32,637 nt of DNA from an uncultured bacterium (GCA_903831295.1 CAIKXA010000030.1:1-32637), one strand, 5' to 3'. Shown: positions 7,335 to 16,343, numbered from the stretch's first letter. Notes: generated by a model from the letters alone, not told the origin. Made by a program: numbers and translations.

Positions 7335-8828
7335 CTATTGTATTGCGGCGCATGCTTCCTCGCCCAGGCCCGCCATCACATGCGCTTTTAATTCCGCCGT
7401 GAGTTGCTCCGTGAGTTCGGTTTTCTCCTTGGACAAATCTTTCTTCTCGCTCAAGTCATCAACAAGATTGAACAGTTGCGTATTTTTTGTATCCCATTCA
7501 TAGACAAGCTTGTAGTCGCCTTTGCGGATGGCGGATTGTGGATGCGGCAACTCCACGGGTTGATGCCACACCATGCGATCAATGCTTCGCTTCACTTTTC
7601 CGGCGCCGCTATTTTGCAGCACGGTTTTCCAACTGCCACCTTCGGCGCCCTTGGGCAACGCGGTGTTCGGCGCGGCGAAATCAAGCACTGTTGCAAGAAT
7701 GTCGTAACTGATCACTGGTTCGTTGCAATACGTCGCGCCGTGAATGCCAGGGCCGGCAACAATCATCGGAACGCGCAGGCCGCCCTCGCCCAAATTACCT
7801 TTGCCGCCACTCAGAATTTCCGTGCGCCCGCCGTTGTCGCTCATATAAATGATGAAGGTGTTGTTGGCGATACCAAGCTCGTCAATTTTTTTCATCAGCG
7901 TGCCTACGCACGTATCTAAGTCTTGCGTCATGGCCGCCATCATGGCGCGATCATTTTTTGCATTTTCTTTTCCTGGCCCATTCCCCGGTCCTTTGCCCGC
8001 ACCTTTACCCGAGTCTTTCGCCGCATCATTGCCAACACCATTGCTTGTGCTTTTTAAGTTGTCATATTTTTTCAGCGTTTCGGGCAACGCTTGAGCCGGC
8101 GCATGAACCGCGTAAAAGGAAATTTGCAAGAAGAACGGATGATCCTCCTTCACTTGCGTGGCCATGAAATCACATGCGCGCCGAGTGAGGCTGAGTGAAA
8201 GTTTTGGATCGGCTGGATCTTTCGATTCGCCAGTTTGATTTTGCGTAATGCCATCGCTTTGGTCGTAGCCCAATTCCGCGGGCTTCATGGGCCATTGCCA
8301 TTTGCCAAGGTGCGCCGCGCGATACACGGGGTTTGCGCGCTTGAGCGAATTGGCAAGTGAATCCGTGAGTGGCATGGACCAATTGGTGGATGCTTTGGTC
8401 GGCGCGTTCAGCGTGGTGGTGGTGCGTCCAGCAAGAATGGCGGCGCGGGAGCATTCGCATTTTGGATGCGCGGCGTACGCCTGTGAGAAAACCATGCCAC
8501 GCTCCGCAAGTTTTTCCGTGTTGGGCGTGTTGAAATTTTTGCCCTTGCTGAAATCTTTTCCAGCGATCATTTCCACGGACAAGCCAGCCCAACTTTGGTC
8601 ATCCGCCAAGATAAAAAGAAAGTTTGGCGGCGCTTGCGCGGGTGTTGTGGTGGCCGTGGTTTGCGCAACGGCGCCCCAAGCCAACAACAATATCAGCAGC
8701 AAAGTCAATAAAAAAGTGGGCGCGAAATTTGACGTAGCGCACGAGGCTAGGCAAGTGATCGCGCGGGTAGGTTGTTGTAACTTCATGTCAATCATTCGTG
8801 TTTCATTGATTGAAGGGACTTGCAACAT
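7335..8828 (-). CDS. Secreted sulfatase-family hydrolase with atypical active-site motif
   Basis: A type I sulfatase/alkaline-phosphatase-superfamily enzyme that would cleave sulfate esters outside the cytoplasm; the substrate is unknown. A strong hydrophobic segment (LLTLLLILLLAWGAVAQ, about 41-56) is a signal peptide or anchor. The first ATG at 8828, and in-frame ATGs at 8795 or 8786, are all possible starts. Metal ligands are visible as D76 D77 in ILADDQSW and as SDNGG later; HLGKWQ and GEGGLRVPMIVAGPG are also conserved. The nucleophile region reads CECSRAAILAGR (124-135): C124 has the CxPxR spacing to R128, but the proline is replaced by cysteine. A low-complexity Gly/Lys/Asn linker lies in the middle. 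No maturase or carbohydrate genes lie nearby. Confidence 0.87.
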   Translation of the reverse strand: MLQVPSINETRMIDMKLQQPTRAITCLASCATSNFAPTFLLTLLLILLLAWGAVAQTTATTTPAQAPPNFLFILADDQSWAGLSVEMIAGKDFSKGKNFNTPNTEKLAERGMVFSQAYAAHPKCECSRAAILAGRTTTTLNAPTKASTNWSMPLTDSLANSLKRANPVYRAAHLGKWQWPMKPAELGYDQSDGITQNQTGESKDPADPKLSLSLTRRACDFMATQVKEDHPFFLQISFYAVHAPAQALPETLKKYDNLKSTSNGVGNDAAKDSGKGAGKGPGNGPGKENAKNDRAMMAAMTQDLDTCVGTLMKKIDELGIANNTFIIYMSDNGGRTEILSGGKGNLGEGGLRVPMIVAGPGIHGATYCNEPVISYDILATVLDFAAPNTALPKGAEGGSWKTVLQNSGAGKVKRSIDRMVWHQPVELPHPQSAIRKGDYKLVYEWDTKNTQLFNLVDDLSEKKDLSKEKTELTEQLTAELKAHVMAGLGEEACAAIQ

Positions 8829-8888
8829 GGAAAAATTCTGCGGATGGCACGGGGGCGTCTGAGTGCTGAATGTGCATGCAAAGCCATG

Positions 8889-9740
8889 CTATTTACGCGC
8901 GATAATTTCAAGCACTGTTGGCGTGAGCATGATGGACTGCGGATCTTGTTCAGCGCGGGCAAGTTCGTCAAGAACATTCGCGGCGAATGCGTTGTCTATG
9001 TGGCCTAATTCAACAAGTCTCGGCAAATATGTGCGTATAAATCCCGCTGGCCACTGCCACAGTGGTTCATGTGGGCGCGCCGAGCGCGCGATGGGCTTGA
9101 TGGAAACGATTTCAAAATCTTGCTGACGCAATTCTTTCAGCAGTGTTCCTGCGATGTTGGCGTTGCCGCCGCGGGCGCGGAAGCTTTCCATTGCCGCTTG
9201 GGTGAAAGAGTCAATGCCAGGCGTGGATGGTTGTAATCCGTATGTTTCGTAATGCACATATTCATGGAACACCGCAACGCCGCCGGCGCGCAGCGAGCCG
9301 TGAATGCTGCGAACTAAGGCGCCAACGTCCGCCACAAACATGCAAACCCATCGGCACCATGCGGCGTCAAACCCTGCCCCGGCGCTCACAAGTGGAATAT
9401 CCTCGTGCATCAAGTCAACAATATGAACATTCACATTGTTTAAGCCACGAGCGTTCGCTTGGTCTTTCACCTCTTGCACAAATTTGCTGGAAATTTCAAC
9501 CGCGGTCACATGGCCAGTGGCGCCAACAATTTCCGCAAGATCCATGGTTGCAAATCCAGGACCCGCGCCCACATCCACAACACTGCTGCCAGCGCCAATC
9601 CCCGCACGTTTCCATGCGTCAAGAACAAATTCGCGCCACAAGGAATGCTGCATGCCAAGTCGGGCGTGCTCGTCGTTGTGGGTGCCTAGCACATAGTCAG
9701 GTTTGTGCGGAATGTTGTTTGAATCGTTCAGTTGCGACAT
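8889..9740 (-). CDS. Class I SAM-dependent methyltransferase
   Basis: About 283 residues from the ATG at 9740 (MSQLNDSNN...). This start is preferred over 9800 because the longer form overlaps the start of the divergent lipoprotein gene and adds no conserved sequence. The SAM-binding motif I is VVDVGAGPGFATMD (near 54-67), followed by an acidic motif II (VTAVEIS) and a motif IV region (FDAAWCRWV). The C-terminal third has aromatic-rich segments typical of small-molecule methyltransferases. The substrate cannot be predicted. It is divergently arranged with the Dabb lipoprotein gene and lies just upstream of the sulfatase gene on the same strand. Confidence 0.88.
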   Translation of the reverse strand: MSQLNDSNNIPHKPDYVLGTHNDEHARLGMQHSLWREFVLDAWKRAGIGAGSSVVDVGAGPGFATMDLAEIVGATGHVTAVEISSKFVQEVKDQANARGLNNVNVHIVDLMHEDIPLVSAGAGFDAAWCRWVCMFVADVGALVRSIHGSLRAGGVAVFHEYVHYETYGLQPSTPGIDSFTQAAMESFRARGGNANIAGTLLKELRQQDFEIVSIKPIARSARPHEPLWQWPAGFIRTYLPRLVELGHIDNAFAANVLDELARAEQDPQSIMLTPTVLEIIARK

Positions 9741-9782
9741 GACGCTAATCGTAAGGCAAATCAATGAGGTATCGTGCTGCGC

Positions 9783-10208
9783 ATGAACAGAATTCAACAT
9801 GCCGTGGTGGTAATGAAGAATGGATTTCTAACGTGCGCCTTCGCCTGCATGTTGAGCGCGTGCGCCGCAAGTGGTGGCGCAAACACCAACGGGGGCAAGA
9901 TCACATCTGAGCATGTGCAACATTTAGTTTTTGTCACGCTGGTAAATCCTGCCGATGCCTCCGCTATGAAAGCTGATTCCGACGCGGTTCTCCCACACAT
10001 ACCCGGCGTTCTGAATTACGCGTGCGGTCCACACATTGATGTGGGCCGTAAAAATATTCGACAAGATTATACGCTTGGCATCCTGGTGGAATTTTCCAAC
10101 GTGGATGCGTACCGCGCCTATCAGATCAACCCCGAGCATGTTGCGTTGATCAAGAAATGGAAACCAAAGTGGTCCAAATCGGAGATGTTTGATTTTGGCG
10201 CGCCGTAA
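9783..10208 (+). CDS. Dabb-domain (stress-responsive alpha/beta barrel) lipoprotein
   Basis: The N-terminus is a lipoprotein signal: FLTCAFACMLSAC with lipobox L-S-A-C. The mature domain begins VQHLVFVTLVNPAD..., includes VLNYACGPHID and ends with VDAYRAYQINPEHVALIKKWKP, which fits the dimeric alpha/beta-barrel (Dabb) family. Dabb domains are usually cytoplasmic, so an exported lipid-anchored version is noteworthy. Function is unknown. Possible starts are GTG at 9774 (GAGG 4 nt upstream), ATG at 9783 or ATG at 9813; all give the same mature protein. The 3' end overlaps the MFS transporter start by 20 bp, implying translational coupling. Confidence 0.78.
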   Translation: MNRIQHAVVVMKNGFLTCAFACMLSACAASGGANTNGGKITSEHVQHLVFVTLVNPADASAMKADSDAVLPHIPGVLNYACGPHIDVGRKNIRQDYTLGILVEFSNVDAYRAYQINPEHVALIKKWKPKWSKSEMFDFGAP

Positions 10209-11463
10209 CCGCCGCCCACTTCCAAGGTCGCTCTGGATTCTTGGTGCGATCAGTCTCTTCGCCGACCTTGCCGGTGAGATGACTTATCCGTTGCTGCCAC
10301 TCTTTGTCACGGGCGTGCTTGGCGCCAGTCCTGTTGCGCTTGGTTTGATCGAGGGCTTTGCTGAAGCAATTGTCAGCGTTATGCGCGGTCTTACAGGGTA
10401 TTACAGCGACGCCACGGGCCATCGAGTGCGCTGGGTTCGCCGTGGATACGCCATCACATTCATCGGAAAAATTTTCGTCATGGCCGCAACGCATTGGAGC
10501 TTTGTTTTGTGCGGCCGCACACTTGATCGCATTGGCAAGGGTGTTCGCGGCGCTCCGCGCGACGCGTTGATTGCGGAAAGCGTCGCGTTTCAAGATCGCG
10601 GCCGCGCGTTTGGATTTCACCGCGGCGTTGATTCACTTGGCGGGGTTGGTGGCGCGCTTATCGCCGCGGGGATTCTTGCATGGATGATCGGATCGCGCGC
10701 GGCAACTCCGCAGGACGCGCCGCAATTTCGCGTGATCTTTGCTATCGCTGCGTTCTCCTCAAGCATTGCGTTCTTGATGACTTGGCTTATACCGAACACG
10801 CCGTCGATTCAAGTGGAGCAGCGCAAAAAAGATTTTGCGAAGTCGACGGGTGTTCCATATGGAAAATCATTTTGGGTGGCCATGAGCGCGATGGTGTTGT
10901 TCATGCTGGGAAACTCAAGCGACACATTTCTTTTATTGCGCGCGCTTGATCTAGGCGAGTCGCCGGTGAAATGCGTGTTGCTGTACGCATTGTTCAATGC
11001 CACATACACGGCTGCCAGTTATCCAATGGGTTTGCTTAGTGATCGCTATGGTCGTTGGCCAGTGTTGGCAACGGGATGGGCGATTTATGCCTTAAGTTAC
11101 GCAGGTTTTGCGATGCTTGGCCGCGACACGGCGTGGATTTTTTGGGGACTCTTCGGCTTGTATGGCGTAAGCGTTGCATGCACGGAAGGCACGGCGCGCG
11201 CCATGATCGTGGACTACGCGCCAAAAGAGCGCGTGGCTTCCGCGCTTGGATTGTTTGGTTTTTTTCAAGGCGCCGCGGTGTTGATCGCCAGCGTAGTGGC
11301 TGGAATTTTGTGGAGTTACGGACTTCCATCAATCGCCTTCTGGATGGGAAGCGGTTTCGCGGTCGCGGCGCTGGCTATTTTGCCGTGGGTGCCTGGTCGA
11401 GTCACGCCGCCGCCAGTGGACCCTGTGTTACAGGGAAGCGAGAGATTGACCTCCGACTCTTGA
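10189..11463 (+). CDS. MFS transporter
   Basis: About 424 residues with twelve predicted hydrophobic segments, a major facilitator superfamily permease in the inner membrane. MFS signatures are present after TM2 (GLTGYYSDATGHR) and in the second half (GLLSDRYGRWPV). The block DRIGKGVRGAPRDAL near 110-125 is typical of a widespread, uncharacterised MFS group. The substrate is unknown. The reading frame opens with TTG at 10189, 4 nt after a GGAG, inside the last codons of the Dabb lipoprotein gene, so the two are probably co-translated. The start codon is the least certain part. It converges with the protease gene downstream. Confidence 0.87.
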   Translation: MILARRNRRPLPRSLWILGAISLFADLAGEMTYPLLPLFVTGVLGASPVALGLIEGFAEAIVSVMRGLTGYYSDATGHRVRWVRRGYAITFIGKIFVMAATHWSFVLCGRTLDRIGKGVRGAPRDALIAESVAFQDRGRAFGFHRGVDSLGGVGGALIAAGILAWMIGSRAATPQDAPQFRVIFAIAAFSSSIAFLMTWLIPNTPSIQVEQRKKDFAKSTGVPYGKSFWVAMSAMVLFMLGNSSDTFLLLRALDLGESPVKCVLLYALFNATYTAASYPMGLLSDRYGRWPVLATGWAIYALSYAGFAMLGRDTAWIFWGLFGLYGVSVACTEGTARAMIVDYAPKERVASALGLFGFFQGAAVLIASVVAGILWSYGLPSIAFWMGSGFAVAALAILPWVPGRVTPPPVDPVLQGSERLTSDS

Positions 11464-11500
11464 ACGCAGGGCGAATTGAATGATCGACAGATGAATAAAT

Positions 11501-13732
11501 TTAAGGGCAAGTGCCAAAGTTGGCCAACAGACCGCCAAGATCGTCGCTGTTGACAACGTTGTCACCGTTCAAATCTGAGACGCATGGGAAGACAACGCAA
11601 TCACCAAATTCCCCAAGCATTTTGCCCAAATCCGCGCTGTTTACTTCGTTGTCTCCATCCAAGTCGCCTAGGCAAGGAACAATTTCGCTCAGGCGCAAAG
11701 TGCCCGCGCCGCCCACATTGGCGGTGCTGCCAACACGGATGTACCAAGTGCTGCCCGCAGTTACGGCCCATGTCACGCTACTAGTGGTCGCGGAGCACGC
11801 GTCGTTGTTACACGCTATTGAATCGGCCGAACTTGTTGGACACGACGCACCGGGATACACGACAAGGCGAGTGTCGAAACTCGCTAGCCCGCATGTTGTG
11901 GCCGTTGCATCGCCCGTGATTGGCGCGGTGTATTTCATCCACACATCCTTGTTCATGCTTGTTCCGCCATCGCAACCCGCTGCAACAGCAAGCGCGCTGT
12001 TGGTGGCGTAGGTTGTGTTAAACGCGGCGTCGCCGTTTCCAATCAAAGTCGCGCCGGCGCATTCGTTATTCGCTGGAGCGGGGACAGTCACGGAATAACT
12101 AAACGAGTAATCATTGCGCGTATCGCTGTACAAGAACACGCGCATAAGAATGGTGCTGCTTGAAGTGGTATTGGTGTAGGTGAATGAATCATTGTTTACT
12201 CGGCCACTGCGAGAAACCAGCGCTGTCCCGCCGCATGTGGAGAAAAGTTGCGTGTCAATGTCGCCATTGCTGTGCGTGAAAGTCTGGTTAATTGTCACTG
12301 TTCCTGTTGGTGGAACCGTAAGCGCGTACCAGTCCTCATCAAGACGCTTGACCACCAGCGCTGTGTAAGTGCCAGCGGCAACCGCCTTGGCGGCGGCGCA
12401 ACTGTCATTGGGTTCTTGCACGTCGTCGGTTCCGGCCGCCAGCGAAGTTGAGAATCCGCCCGCGTTGACCGCGTTGTCCCATCGACCGTATCCATCCTTG
12501 CCTGTTAACAAAGTGCAACTACTGGATCCACATGTCAACACGCCATACATTTTTTTGTCGCTGTCTTGATAAAGCGCACTGCCTGAAGATCCACCTTCGG
12601 TCACGCCGCTGTACCACGACACGGTTGACCATTGGGTGCTCGTTCCACAAATGCTAGAAGCCGCTGCTTTGTTGCAGAATGAAATTGTCATTTCGCGGCC
12701 ACCTGGGTGATGGATTCCAGTCGATGCGGTACCCGTTGCTGGATTCGTGGACATCCATCCAGCCCAATACGCGGTGGTAGGCAAAGTGGCACGAATTTGC
12801 AGCAGGGTGCAATCGGTTGTCAGATATGTCTTCACCAAGTCCGAACCCACAACGTTGGTGGTAGTTCCATTTGCACCGTTACAAGTTAATGAGCGGTAAT
12901 TGAACACGAACTGGCAACTGTTGGCTTCGCTCTGAATGGAAATACAGTGATTTGCCGTGGAAAAGTAGGGGGTTTCATCCGCGGCGTTGGTGGCCATGAG
13001 TTGACCAGAGCACAAGTAACTGCTTCCACCGCTTGTGAAAGTCATGCGCGCGGCGGCGTTGGATTCATTGGCCCAAGTTGGAAAGCAGACAGGGTCTTGA
13101 TCGCAGGTAGCCTCCTGCGCTTCTACTGCAAAAATTTCTCGGTAGCCGTGGGTGTAGTCCACGCTTTCAAATGGAAGTTCTTGCGAGTTGCTGCTGTCTG
13201 GAACAAACCATTCAATACGACTTGTTTCTCCAGGCGCGAACATGCCCCACGCTTCGCCGTTTTCAAATTCGCCGCGGGCTTCGATGGGACCAATCACGCC
13301 TTCGCCATTTCCTGAAATAAGATACAGTTTTTCGCCTGGCGCCAGCATCACTCCTGAAAGATGCAGACGATTGAAAGTTGCGCCCATACCAGTTATTTCA
13401 AGCCGCCATACACGGCCACCATCCACATTCACCCATTGACCGTCACCAATGGTCGCCAAGACTTCTTCGGAAACTCCAATTCGCATTGGTGCAGGTTGCG
13501 CGGTGCGCTCATCCTCTTGAAGCACCTCGAAGAGATCAATATCTGCAAGCACCAAAGTTGGCGCTGGCATAAATCCAAGACCGAGTTGTTGAGTTGGGTA
13601 GCCCTCGATTGGCTTTGGTTCATTCAGCGGAGTGATCGGTCCGTGACCAGAGGCATCTGCGAACAACGAGGCAGTGATGCAAGAGCAAAGAATTGTGGCC
13701 AATGACGCTGATACGCAGATGTGGCTTTTCAA
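11501..13732 (-). CDS. Secreted trypsin-like serine endopeptidase with PPC and dockerin-like repeats
   Basis: 743 residues starting at a TTG codon. Residues 1-25 are a signal peptide. The N-terminal region (about 30-205) resembles the propeptide part of lysyl-endopeptidase-like proteases. The S1-type catalytic domain spans about 210-425, with His262 (STANHC), Asp307 (TTDCTLL) and Ser383 (EGGSSGSALY), plus many cysteines for disulfides. Two beta-rich modules follow: a pre-peptidase-type domain beginning DDVQEPNDSC and a second beginning NECAGATLIG. The C-terminus has two EF-hand/dockerin-like repeats (DLDGDNEVNSADLGKML and DLNGDNVVNSDDLGGLL) that should bind calcium. It is likely exported and self-processed. 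No cohesin gene is visible. It converges with the MFS gene with 37 bp between stops. Confidence 0.88.
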   Translation of the reverse strand: MKSHICVSASLATILCSCITASLFADASGHGPITPLNEPKPIEGYPTQQLGLGFMPAPTLVLADIDLFEVLQEDERTAQPAPMRIGVSEEVLATIGDGQWVNVDGGRVWRLEITGMGATFNRLHLSGVMLAPGEKLYLISGNGEGVIGPIEARGEFENGEAWGMFAPGETSRIEWFVPDSSNSQELPFESVDYTHGYREIFAVEAQEATCDQDPVCFPTWANESNAAARMTFTSGGSSYLCSGQLMATNAADETPYFSTANHCISIQSEANSCQFVFNYRSLTCNGANGTTTNVVGSDLVKTYLTTDCTLLQIRATLPTTAYWAGWMSTNPATGTASTGIHHPGGREMTISFCNKAAASSICGTSTQWSTVSWYSGVTEGGSSGSALYQDSDKKMYGVLTCGSSSCTLLTGKDGYGRWDNAVNAGGFSTSLAAGTDDVQEPNDSCAAAKAVAAGTYTALVVKRLDEDWYALTVPPTGTVTINQTFTHSNGDIDTQLFSTCGGTALVSRSGRVNNDSFTYTNTTSSSTILMRVFLYSDTRNDYSFSYSVTVPAPANNECAGATLIGNGDAAFNTTYATNSALAVAAGCDGGTSMNKDVWMKYTAPITGDATATTCGLASFDTRLVVYPGASCPTSSADSIACNNDACSATTSSVTWAVTAGSTWYIRVGSTANVGGAGTLRLSEIVPCLGDLDGDNEVNSADLGKMLGEFGDCVVFPCVSDLNGDNVVNSDDLGGLLANFGTCP

Positions 13733-13872
13733 TGTGGATCTTTCTAGGTGTGGCTAATTGCGAAGACTGGGACTGCGTTTAATTTAGGGGCAATAAGAGC
13801 GGTTGCAAGTGAAATTTGCAATAAAATACTAAGTTCAAGCGGGTTTGCGGACCTTGCGTGTGTTGCGCAATC

Positions 13873-14193
13873 TCACATCAGTTCGGCGGCGGCCGCGACG
13901 AAACATTTCTGCATCTCAGCGCGGATTTCTGCTTCGGTTGCATGCACTCCGCGCGCCTTCAAGTCGGCGTGGATTTTGTGTTGCACATCCATGTCGCCAG
14001 GGGTCTTCAAGTCCGCGCGAACTAATTCGCTTGTGTACTGGGCAATTTCCTCAGCGGTCATTTTGCACTTCGCGCCAACCCAAGCGGCCAACATTTTGTC
14101 GCGGCGAGCCTCCACCTTGAAGCGAAGCTCAGCGTCATGCGCGAATTTTTTCTCAAAGCTCTCTTCTCGTTTGTTGAATCCTGATCCAGACAT
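13873..14193 (-). CDS. DUF1476 family protein (ATPase inhibitor zeta-like)
   Basis: 106 residues, the normal length of PF07345/DUF1476. The family signature is plain: FNKREESFEKKFAHDAELRFKVEARRDKMLAAW at the N-terminus (7-39). It continues with the helical VRADLKTPGDMDVQHKIHADL and the C-terminal VHATEAEIRAEMQKC. Members in Alphaproteobacteria include the zeta subunit that inhibits F1F0-ATPase, in which the N-terminal segment enters F1. The gene has a strong ribosome binding site, AAGGAGAT, 7 nt before the ATG. No ATP synthase gene is nearby. Whether this copy inhibits ATP synthase is not known. Confidence 0.85.
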   Translation of the reverse strand: MSGSGFNKREESFEKKFAHDAELRFKVEARRDKMLAAWVGAKCKMTAEEIAQYTSELVRADLKTPGDMDVQHKIHADLKARGVHATEAEIRAEMQKCFVAAAAELM

Positions 14194-14249
14194 GGTGCGA
14201 TCTCCTTTGTGGTTTTAAAGTCTAGCCAAATTTAAATATTTGTCGTGAA

Positions 14250-15074
14250 TTATTTGGCTTCGTTCAAAGCCTTGCGCAGCGTGGCGGCGTCGGCCGCTGG
14301 TTTGGGCCATTTCAAGTCGAGAGATTGAAGTGTCTTCAACAGAATTTCGCTGACAAGCAGGTTGCGAAACCACTTTTTATCGCTGGGAATAACAAACCAC
14401 GGCGCGTGTTTTTCGCTGGTGGCCGCAAGCGCGTCATGAAATGCATCCATGTATTCGTTCCAGAATTTGCGCTCGGCTAAATCCGCTAGATTAAATTTCC
14501 AGTTGCGCTGAGGTTCATCAATACGGCTTTGCAGGCGCTCAAATTGCTCATCCTTTGAGATCAGTAGGAACAATTTCACAATGGTGGTGCCCTCATTCGT
14601 AAGCAACTTCTCAAAATTATTGATGTCCTCGTAGCGGCGCTGGCAGGTTTTGTCGTCGATCCATTTGTGCACGCGCGTAATTAGCACGTCCTCATAATGG
14701 CTGCGGTTGAACACGCCAATCATTCCCTTGCCAGGGCACGCCTGATGCACGCGCCATAAATAGTCGTGGGCCAGTTCAATTTTCTCGGGCTTCTTGAAAG
14801 ACTTCACGTACACGCCTTGAGGATTCATGCAACTAAAGACATCGCGGATCACGCCGTCCTTGCCCGCGGTGTCGATACCCTGAATCACAATCAACAAGCC
14901 GCGCGAACTATCCGCAAATAATTTGTATTGCAGTTCTGAAATCGCTTTTAGATTTTCTTGAAAGATGGGCAGCATCGCCTCGCGCGTTAGGCCCTCGTCA
15001 TCATTGGTCTTCCAATCCTTCAAATGCAGTTTGGATTTTGGATCAACTTGAAATTTGGAAAGATCGATGGACAT
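14250..15074 (-). CDS. ppk2: Polyphosphate kinase 2 (PPK2 family)
   Basis: It transfers phosphate between polyphosphate and nucleotides, usually making ADP or ATP (or GTP) from polyphosphate, in the cytoplasm. The preferred start is the ATG at 15074 (MSIDLSKFQVDP), giving 274 residues; frame extensions to 15119 or 15191 are possible. Walker A is GIDTAGKDG (66-74), the PPK2-type P-loop. The segment FNRSHYEDVL (122-131) carries the Walker B/lid region, followed by ITRVHKWID. The single-domain size fits the class I or III short form. No polyphosphatase or ppk1 is nearby. The gene is divergent from the methyltransferase at 15168. Confidence 0.92.
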   Translation of the reverse strand: MSIDLSKFQVDPKSKLHLKDWKTNDDEGLTREAMLPIFQENLKAISELQYKLFADSSRGLLIVIQGIDTAGKDGVIRDVFSCMNPQGVYVKSFKKPEKIELAHDYLWRVHQACPGKGMIGVFNRSHYEDVLITRVHKWIDDKTCQRRYEDINNFEKLLTNEGTTIVKLFLLISKDEQFERLQSRIDEPQRNWKFNLADLAERKFWNEYMDAFHDALAATSEKHAPWFVIPSDKKWFRNLLVSEILLKTLQSLDLKWPKPAADAATLRKALNEAK

Positions 15075-15167
15075 TGCTTTGTTTCTCGTGTTTTTATAAG
15101 CGGTTTTGCTTGCGTTCATGCAAGGATAATCAACTTGCACCTTGGTGTGGGGAAGTAGCATCGCCAT

Positions 15168-15848
15168 GTGTCGCAAGCGGATGGAAATCAATCCTTGATC
15201 AATGAAAGCATGTGCCGCGTGTGCTTGCGCAATTCACTTGCGCCGTTTTTGAGCAAGGACGGCTTGAACTATCTGCGATGTTCCCAATGTCAAGTCACGT
15301 TGGTGTCCGTGACGCAATTGCCAAGTCACCAAACGCAGTTGCAGAAATATCAACAGCATGAGAATGATCCGCTTGACGCGCGCTATCGCGAATTTTTAAA
15401 TCGCTTGGCGGCGCCGTTGCTTGCAGTGTTGCCTCCCAATCAAGTTGGGCTTGATTTTGGTTGTGGTCCGGGACCTGCGTTGGCGGACATGCTTTCTCAA
15501 GCAGGACACTCCATGCGCCTATACGACCCGTTCTTTTTTCCAGACGCCACCGTGCTTGATCAACAATTTGACTTTGTCACTTGCACGGAAGTGGCGGAAC
15601 ATTTTCACCAACCGCACGCTGAGTTCACGCGCATGGTTGGATTGTTGAAGCCAGGTGGGCTATTGGCGCTGATGACAAGCTTTCAAAATGACGACAGCCG
15701 CTTTGCCGATTGGCACTATCGCCGCGATCCCACGCATGTCACTTTCTACCGGCAGGAGACATTTCATTTCATCGCGGGGGAGTTTGGTTTGACATGTGAA
15801 ATCCCCAGCAAAAACGTTGTATTTCTAAGAAAAAAATCGGCGGATTGA
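15168..15848 (+). CDS. Methyltransferase with N-terminal zinc ribbon
   Basis: 226 residues from a GTG start; the ATG at 15210 (MCRVCLRN...) is an alternative. Two CxxC pairs (CRVC and CSQC, about 20 residues apart) form a likely zinc ribbon. The SAM site is GLDFGCGPGPALADML, and the motif FVTCTEVAEHF plus LLKPGGLLALMTS identify a Methyltransf_11/23-type fold. The HYRRDPTHVTFYRQETF segment is characteristic of this group. The substrate is unknown. The gene reads away from ppk2 and precedes the small PspC-domain gene by about 100 bp. Confidence 0.85.
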   Translation: MSQADGNQSLINESMCRVCLRNSLAPFLSKDGLNYLRCSQCQVTLVSVTQLPSHQTQLQKYQQHENDPLDARYREFLNRLAAPLLAVLPPNQVGLDFGCGPGPALADMLSQAGHSMRLYDPFFFPDATVLDQQFDFVTCTEVAEHFHQPHAEFTRMVGLLKPGGLLALMTSFQNDDSRFADWHYRRDPTHVTFYRQETFHFIAGEFGLTCEIPSKNVVFLRKKSAD

Positions 15849-15945
15849 TGGGCGTGCTTGTGAAGTTGCAACAGAAACAATAACGCTCTTGCGCTACCTT
15901 GCACTTGCATGAATCAAAACTCACACATCCAAGAAATGAGGCTCC

Positions 15946-16125
15946 ATGTACCGCTCCAATGATCGAATTATTGCCGGCGTGTGTGGCGGTATCGCTGAGC
16001 AACTTGGGTGGTCCGCCAACCGCGTGCGACTCGCGTATGTGATCCTCTCAATTCTGAGCGCTGCTTTCCCTGGAACACTGGTCTATCTCGTCTTGTGGTT
16101 TCTCATGCCAGAGCGTTCACGGTAG
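15946..16125 (+). CDS. Small PspC-domain membrane protein
   Basis: A 59-residue protein that I translated by hand. It begins MYRSNDRIIAGVCGGIAEQL, the PspC-family opening in which R/K-I-AGVCGGIAEYL is the signature. It continues with one hydrophobic segment (VILSILSAAFPGTLVYLVLWFLMP, about 32-55). The ATG follows GAGG with a 4-nt spacer. PspC-domain proteins take part in membrane-stress sensing in enterobacteria; stand-alone versions of about 60 residues are common and poorly characterised. No pspA is nearby. Confidence 0.88.
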   Translation: MYRSNDRIIAGVCGGIAEQLGWSANRVRLAYVILSILSAAFPGTLVYLVLWFLMPERSR

Positions 16126-16343
16126 TGATCGCGCGAATCACATGACGCCATGAAGCCATTGCCACGGCGGCTTTGTCTTGATTGCATTTGAAACACACGC
16201 GCGAAGTGGTTACGCTTACAAATTGATGGTCACGTCGATTCCGTTGGCGCGCTCTGTCGCGCATGCAGAATTAACACAATCTGAATTTTTCAGAAGTGTT
16301 GGCTATCGCTCTCGCCCCAAAATTTCAAATGGAGATCGTTCAC

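Noticed and set aside
7404-7919. Open frame of 171 codons on the plus strand
   Set aside because: Antisense to the sulfatase, which has clear catalytic motifs.
13737-13872. Promoter for the secreted protease
   Set aside because: Several loose -35/-10 pairs such as TTGCAA with TCTTAT can be drawn, but none is clearly better than the others.
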